Shown here piece by piece: positions 59,609-64,000 of a stretch of DNA of 64,000 bases; the stretch's first letter is position 1; every line of letters starts with the position of its first letter. Origin of the DNA: Palsa-1447 sp964509885 (GTDB taxonomy: Bacteria > Verrucomicrobiota > Verrucomicrobiia > Opitutales > Opitutaceae); assembly GCA_964509885.1 (NCBI GenBank), contig CAZDZL010000005.1, positions 1-64,000 of the forward strand. Direction: 5' to 3'. The notes below the pieces were generated by a model. The model had not been told where the DNA came from and did no database searches. It worked only from the letters and a program-made list of their open reading frames with translations. The translations under genes were made by a program, and so were the position numbers.

Positions 59609-61926
59609 GGTTCGACCTCGACCAGCGGCGGGCGCGCATGAGCGTCGGCGACCTCTCCGACTTCTCCATCGGCCCGGTGGGATCGGTCGGGGGCTCGGGC
59701 GGCATCTGGCGGGCGCAGCTCGGGACCCACTGGCACAACGAGCTGAGGGCGCAGGTCGTCTCAGAGGGGGCCGACGCCGAGTTCGAGGTGCCGGTCGAGG
59801 GCGAGATCTCGCGCAGGGGCTGGGTCATCGCGCTCACGGGCCGGATCGACCAGGTCGTCCGGGTCGGCGGCAGGCCGGTGCTGCGCGAGATAAAGACCGT
59901 CACCCGCGCGCTCCCGACCGCCGAGGGCGAGCTGCGGGCCGACTACCCGGGGTATTTCGCGCAGCTGGCCGCGTACGCGGCCCTGCGCGGCGCCGGCGAG
60001 GCGGGCGAGCTCGTCTTCGTCGAGACGGACACGGGCCTCGCGCAGGTGGTGGCGCTCGGCGCCCACGACGAGCGCCTCCTCGCGGAGAGGCTCGACCGGG
60101 TCGCGGAGTTCCTCGACCTGCGGCTGCGGGCCCGCGAGCGCCTGCGCGGCCTGCGGTTCAGGCCGGCGTTCCCCGCCCCGCGCGAGGGCCAGGTCGAGGC
60201 CGCGGCGGAGCTCGACCAGGCGGTCCGCGGCGCGCAGTCGGCGATCCTCCTCGAGGCGCCGACCGGTTTCGGCAAGACGGGCCTGCTCCTCGAGTGCGCG
60301 CTCGGCGGCCTCAGGGAGGGCCTGTTCGAGCGGGCGCTCTACGTGACGGGTAAGTCGACCGGGCAGATCCAGGTCGCGGAGACGCTTCGGATGATGACGG
60401 AGCCGGGCGCCGACCTTGGGCCCGGCGCGCCGGTCGCCGCGTGGCACGTGCGCAACAAGGCCGAGCACTGCGTCAACACCGTCTTCCAGTGCGTGCGCGA
60501 GGCGTGCGCCTACCTGGACGGGGCCGAGGATCGGTGGCCGGCGAGCGGCCTGTCCCGGTTCTATCTGCTGGACGGGCAGCCGAGGGACCTGCCCTCTCTC
60601 CGGAGCGCCGGCATCGGTGCCCGGATCTGCCCGTACGAGATCACGCGCGCCGCACTCACCTTCAACGACGTTTGGATCGGCGACTACAACTACGTGTTCG
60701 CGCCCGGAAGCCGCGGGCTGTTCTACGACAGGCCGGGCTTCGACCCGGCGAGGACGCTCCTCATCATCGACGAGGCCCACAACCTCTCGTCGCGCGTCGC
60801 CGACGCCTACTCTCACGCATTCTCCCGCGCTGACGCGCGCACGGTGTGCGACGCCCTTAGGGACACCGGGGCCCCATCCGGCCTCGTGGCGTCGTGGGAC
60901 GCCTGGGCGCGCCTCCTCGAGTCGCGGACCCGGGCGCCGGCCCTCACGGAGGGCGAGGAGCAGGACGCCCGCGAGCGCCTCGCGGCCCTCGCGGAGGGGG
61001 CCGGCACCTATCCCGTCGACTACGCCGAGCTCGGGCCCGCCGTGTCCGGCCACATCTGGAGCATCCCGTCCTTCACGGAGCAGCTCGCCTCGATGGAGGT
61101 CCCGAGGCTCTGGTGGAGCCCGGAGGACGGCGCCCTCTCGGTCACCTGCCTCGACGCCTCCCACGCGATCGGCTCGTCCCTGCGCGAGTTTGGCGGCGTC
61201 ATCCTGGCGACCGCGACTCCGGGTCCCGCCGACCGCTTCGCCCAGGCCTGCGAATCCCCGGCCATGCAGCATGTCCGTGCGGCAACGCCCTGGAGGGACG
61301 GTGCCTACGACGTCGCCGTCGACCTGCGGGTCGACACCACCTTCCAGCAGCGCCAACGCCACATCGGCACGACCGCGCGGACCGTCAGCGCGCTCCACGC
61401 GAGCGCGGGGGGCGCGCCTATCGCGGTCTTCTTCCCGAGCTTCGCGTATGCCGAGGCGGTAGCGCGGGAAGTCGAGGCGGCGTCGCTCCAGCCACGCCGA
61501 AGCGACCTGTCCTCCCAGAACGCCTGGATAGGCGCCCACCTCGGCGAGGGCCGGGCCCTCTTCCTTGTCCTCGGCTCGGGCTTTGCCGAGGGGATCGACC
61601 TCCTTGGGGGTCGGGTGTCCCACGCGATGGTGGTCGGGCCCGCCCTTCCCGAGGTGAACCCAGTCCAGAGGGCCCGGCTGGCGGCGTTCGCGGAGCTGGG
61701 AAGGGACGCCGCCTTCGACCGGGTGTACCGGATCCCCGGGATGCAGAAGGTGAACCAGGCGCTCGGCCGGCTGGTGCGGGCGCCGGGCCAGAGGGCGCGC
61801 GTGCTCCTGCACTGCAGGCGCTTCGCAGAGCCGGGCTACGAATGCCTCCTCGCCCCCGAATACCGCTCGGGACGGCGCATCCTCGAGGACGACGACCTCC
61901 CCGCGTGGATCGCAAGCGGCCCTTAG
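59605..61926 (+). CDS. RecB-like nuclease fused to an iron-sulfur XPD/DinG-type helicase
   Basis: The 773-residue protein has two enzyme parts. Residues about 35-185 carry the RecB-type PD-(D/E)xK nuclease pattern: LTGRIDQVV with Asp82, LREIKTVTR with Glu95 and Lys97, and FAQLAAYA with Gln120 and Tyr124. Residues about 195-773 are a superfamily 2 helicase with Walker A EAPTGFGKTG (Lys224), DEAH box LLIIDEAHNL (389-392), four cysteines (289, 296, 301, 342; ICPYE) placed as an iron-sulfur domain, and C-terminal FAEGIDLLGG and NQALGRLVRAPGQ. It should unwind and cut DNA. The GTG start overlaps the RecO-like stop; a later ATG (Met12) is the alternative. Confidence 0.85.
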   Translation: MRFDLDQRRARMSVGDLSDFSIGPVGSVGGSGGIWRAQLGTHWHNELRAQVVSEGADAEFEVPVEGEISRRGWVIALTGRIDQVVRVGGRPVLREIKTVTRALPTAEGELRADYPGYFAQLAAYAALRGAGEAGELVFVETDTGLAQVVALGAHDERLLAERLDRVAEFLDLRLRARERLRGLRFRPAFPAPREGQVEAAAELDQAVRGAQSAILLEAPTGFGKTGLLLECALGGLREGLFERALYVTGKSTGQIQVAETLRMMTEPGADLGPGAPVAAWHVRNKAEHCVNTVFQCVREACAYLDGAEDRWPASGLSRFYLLDGQPRDLPSLRSAGIGARICPYEITRAALTFNDVWIGDYNYVFAPGSRGLFYDRPGFDPARTLLIIDEAHNLSSRVADAYSHAFSRADARTVCDALRDTGAPSGLVASWDAWARLLESRTRAPALTEGEEQDARERLAALAEGAGTYPVDYAELGPAVSGHIWSIPSFTEQLASMEVPRLWWSPEDGALSVTCLDASHAIGSSLREFGGVILATATPGPADRFAQACESPAMQHVRAATPWRDGAYDVAVDLRVDTTFQQRQRHIGTTARTVSALHASAGGAPIAVFFPSFAYAEAVAREVEAASLQPRRSDLSSQNAWIGAHLGEGRALFLVLGSGFAEGIDLLGGRVSHAMVVGPALPEVNPVQRARLAAFAELGRDAAFDRVYRIPGMQKVNQALGRLVRAPGQRARVLLHCRRFAEPGYECLLAPEYRSGRRILEDDDLPAWIASGP

Positions 61927-61974
61927 ACCTATTTCTCTTTACCGGGGCTCCCCCCGCATGCAGTACTTGGCGCA

Positions 61975-62526
61975 GTGGCTCCGCCCAAGACCATCGGCTC
62001 CCGCGAGGTTCACGCCGCCATAGAACGGCTCGCCGCTGCCATTAAGGCCCGCCATTCAAAGACGGAAGGTCTTCTGGTGCTTGGCATTGCAAATGGGGGG
62101 ATCCCCCTTGCCCGCCGCCTGTGCGCCCGGCTGGGGATCAAGCGGGTCGGCGACCTGGACATTTCCTTCCACCGGGACGACATCGGCAAGCACCCGATCC
62201 CGAAGGAGTTCACGCCGACGCTGCTGCCGGGCGACGTGAACGCGGCGACGGTCCTCCTGGTCGACGACGTCCTCTTCAGCGGGCGCACCGTGAAGGCCGC
62301 CCTGGACGAGCTCTTCGACCACGGCCGGCCGGGGCGGGTCGAGCTGGCGGTGCTGGTCGACCGGGCGAGCCGCAAGCTGCCGATCGTCGCCGACTTCACC
62401 GGGACCACGATCGCCGCGGGGGAGAACGAGGACGTGATCGTCACGCTGGGCGACGACCCGTCGAAGGACATGATCGAGATCCGCGCCCGGGCGCCGAGGG
62501 CCCCCCGCGCCGCCGCCCTGCGATGA
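61975..62526 (+). CDS. pyrR: PyrR (uracil phosphoribosyltransferase / pyrimidine regulator)
   Basis: The 183-residue type I phosphoribosyltransferase has the PRPP loop VLLVDDVLFSGRTVKAAL and the PyrR pattern DISFHRDDIGKHPIP. In Gram-positive bacteria PyrR binds pyr mRNA leaders and also acts as a uracil phosphoribosyltransferase. The start is GTG at 61975; the ATG at 61958 is out of frame. It overlaps pyrB by four bases. Only 48 bases separate it from the preceding helicase gene, leaving no room for a long attenuator leader here. The basic tail APRAPRAAALR is uncommon. Confidence 0.88.
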   Translation: MAPPKTIGSREVHAAIERLAAAIKARHSKTEGLLVLGIANGGIPLARRLCARLGIKRVGDLDISFHRDDIGKHPIPKEFTPTLLPGDVNAATVLLVDDVLFSGRTVKAALDELFDHGRPGRVELAVLVDRASRKLPIVADFTGTTIAAGENEDVIVTLGDDPSKDMIEIRARAPRAPRAAALR

Positions 62527-63470
62527 CCTGGACCCGCAAACACCTCATCACGATCGAGGAGCTCAGCCTGAGGGAGATCGAGCAGATCCACGCCACGGCG
62601 TCCGCCTTCAAGAAGATCCTCGGGCGCAACGTGAAGAAGGTGCCCGCGCTGCGCGGCAAGACGATCGTCAATCTCTTCCTCGAGCCGAGCACGCGCACGC
62701 GCCTCGCCTTCGACATGGCCGCGAAGCGCCTGAGCGCGGACGTGATCGCCTTCGATGCGTCGAGCTCCTCGACGCAGAAGGGCGAGACCCTGCGGGACAC
62801 GGCCGAGAACATCCAGGCGCTCAACGCCGACATGATCGTGATCCGCCACGCCGCGGCGGGCTCCCCCCTCTACCTGAGCAAGATCCTGGACATCCCCGTG
62901 ATCAACGCGGGCGACGGCGCGCACGAGCACCCCACCCAGGGCCTCCTCGACACCTTCACGATGAAGGAGCACCTCGGGTCCCTCAAGGGCCGCAAGGTCG
63001 CGATCCTGGGCGACATCCTCTTCAGCCGCGTGGCGCGCTCGAACATCCACGCCCTGACGAAGATGGGCGCCGCCGTGACGCTGGTCGGCCCCTCCACCCT
63101 CGTCCCGCACGGCTTCACGACGCTCGGCGCGCAGGTGTCCCACGACCTCAAGTCGGCGCTCGCCGACGCCGACGTCGTCATGCTTCTGCGGATCCAGCAT
63201 GAGCGCCAGGGCCACCGGCACTTCCCGTCCCTCGGGGAGTACACAAGCATGTTCGGGCTCAACAAGACCCGCGCCTCCTGGCTCAACCCCCACGCCATCA
63301 TCATGCACCCCGGGCCGATCAACCGCGGCGTCGAGATCGACAGCGAGCTGGCCGACGGCGAGCGCAGCGTGATCCTCGAGCAGGTCACCAACGGCATCGC
63401 GGTGCGCATGGCCGTCCTCTACCTGTGCGCGGGCTACCAGCCCGAGCACGTCATCTCCTCAACGCAGTAG
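62523..63470 (+). CDS. pyrB: Aspartate carbamoyltransferase catalytic subunit
   Basis: The 315-residue enzyme makes N-carbamoylaspartate, the second step of pyrimidine synthesis. The carbamoyl-phosphate motif is IVNLFLEPSTRTRLAFDMA, and AHEHPTQGLLDTFTMKEHLG, KVAILGDILFSRVARSNIHA and MHPGPINRGVEIDSELAD complete the pattern. Its ATG overlaps the pyrR stop (ATGA), and pyrC starts nine bases after its stop, so pyrR-pyrB-pyrC is one operon. No PyrI regulatory subunit is adjacent. Confidence 0.97.
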   Translation: MTWTRKHLITIEELSLREIEQIHATASAFKKILGRNVKKVPALRGKTIVNLFLEPSTRTRLAFDMAAKRLSADVIAFDASSSSTQKGETLRDTAENIQALNADMIVIRHAAAGSPLYLSKILDIPVINAGDGAHEHPTQGLLDTFTMKEHLGSLKGRKVAILGDILFSRVARSNIHALTKMGAAVTLVGPSTLVPHGFTTLGAQVSHDLKSALADADVVMLLRIQHERQGHRHFPSLGEYTSMFGLNKTRASWLNPHAIIMHPGPINRGVEIDSELADGERSVILEQVTNGIAVRMAVLYLCAGYQPEHVISSTQ

Positions 63471-63479
63471 CACGCGCCC

Positions 63480-64000
63480 ATGCCCGCACTCTGGATCAGG
63501 AACGCACGCGTCATAGACCCCGCCGCCAAGCGCGACGCGGTCGGCGACCTCTTCGCGCGGGATGGCAGGATCGTCGCCTCGCTGGCGGCCGCCGACAAGG
63601 CGAAGGCCAGGAAGATCGACGCCCGCGGCCTCGTGGCCTCGCCCGGGCTCGTCGACATCCACGTCCACTTCCGCGAGCCCGGCCAGACCCACAAGGAGAC
63701 GATCGCGACGGGCTCCAGGGCGGCGGCCGCCGGCGGGTTCACGACCGTCGTCTGCATGCCGAACACGACGCCGACGGCGGACAACGCGGGCACCATACAG
63801 TTCATACTGGACGCCGTGCGCCGGGACGCCGTCGTCAAGGTGCTGCCGACGGGCTGCATCACGATCGGGATGAAAGGCGACACGCTGGCGCCGATCGGGT
63901 CCCTCAAGCGGGCCGGGGTCGTCGCGATCACGGACGATGGCGACTGCGTGCAGTCCAACGAGCTCATGCGCCGTGCGATCGAGTACGCGAAGATGTTCGG
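63480..64000 (+). CDS. pyrC: Dihydroorotase, N-terminal part (cut by window edge)
   Basis: The 173 visible residues match dihydroorotase of the multi-domain amidohydrolase type (PyrC type I): LWIRNARVIDPAAKRDAVGD, the metal-binding HxH in LVDIHVHFREPGQTHKETI, and FTTVVCMPNTTPTADNAG. It catalyses ring closure of carbamoylaspartate to dihydroorotate after PyrB. The gene continues beyond the window, so the remaining metal ligands are not visible. Confidence 0.95.
   Translation, partial: MPALWIRNARVIDPAAKRDAVGDLFARDGRIVASLAAADKAKARKIDARGLVASPGLVDIHVHFREPGQTHKETIATGSRAAAAGGFTTVVCMPNTTPTADNAGTIQFILDAVRRDAVVKVLPTGCITIGMKGDTLAPIGSLKRAGVVAITDDGDCVQSNELMRRAIEYAKMF

Noticed and set aside
61958..61960. 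ATG upstream of pyrR as a possible start
   Set aside because: Out of frame with pyrR; the GTG at 61975 gives the normal protein.
1..64000. CRISPR arrays, insertion sequences, integrases, tRNA or rRNA genes
   Set aside because: No regularly spaced repeats, transposase motifs or cloverleaf-like gaps were seen; intergenic gaps are too short and lack such features.

Overview
The window is uniformly GC-rich, almost fully coding, chromosomal DNA from a Gram-negative bacterium. Outer-membrane genes (Kdo transferase, TolC-type channel, RND pump), a PyrR-PyrB-PyrC cluster, long-form HisG, an agmatine deiminase/N-carbamoylputrescine amidase pair, and the PhoH/HD-7TM/YbeY block together suggest a Verrucomicrobiota member, probably close to Opitutales. 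This assignment is inference from gene content and protein style, not a database result. I see no mobile element, CRISPR array, phage gene, rRNA or tRNA. No gap without a gene exceeds about 300 bases; the largest are 269-550 and 26842-27109.

Layout. 1-3849 (minus): start of ribosomal protein S1, then a tight hisG-aguB-aguA-lipoprotein run joining the first step of histidine synthesis to putrescine synthesis. 3956-4723 (plus): an orphan OmpR-type response regulator. 4740-23215 (minus): a very long co-directional run. Read in transcription order it is a MarR regulator, RND adaptor, RND pump, TolC channel, AsmA-like protein, acyltransferase/acyl-AMP ligase fusion, amidohydrolase, FAD-linked oxidase, SMC and a stand-alone 5'-3' exonuclease. 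23344-26841 (minus): rpsP-trmD-rplS without rimM, then transketolase. 27110-30233: a TMTC-like TPR membrane protein facing a GT2-GtrA fusion. 30402-31649 (minus): an ArsR-AHSA1-DoxX operon. 31753-33834 (plus): a TonB-C-like secreted protein and YchF.

33827-38995 (minus): manC, recN and the 5-oxoprolinase genes pxpB-pxpC-pxpA. 39072-43362 (minus): an FmdB-type zinc ribbon, a membrane-anchored unknown, MurJ, a nitroreductase-family protein and an alcohol-dehydrogenase-like oxidoreductase. 43453-44993 (plus): a polyprenyl synthase and a secreted unknown. 44994-49515 (minus): waaA followed by the glycolytic operon gap-pgk-tpiA. 49642-52521 (plus): an M16 metalloprotease. 52540-53859 (minus): FabF. 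53945-64000 (plus): HIT protein, PhoH, PgpH-like HD phosphohydrolase, YbeY, DUF502 protein, RecO-like protein, a RecB-nuclease/XPD-type helicase fusion, pyrR, pyrB and the start of pyrC.

Most genes are housekeeping. The least ordinary items are the nuclease-helicase fusion coupled to a RecO-like gene, the efflux operon extended with envelope-lipid genes, a YbeY with Asp in place of the third metal-binding His, the loss of rimM from the rpsP operon, and the fact that all five convergent gene junctions have essentially no intergenic space.
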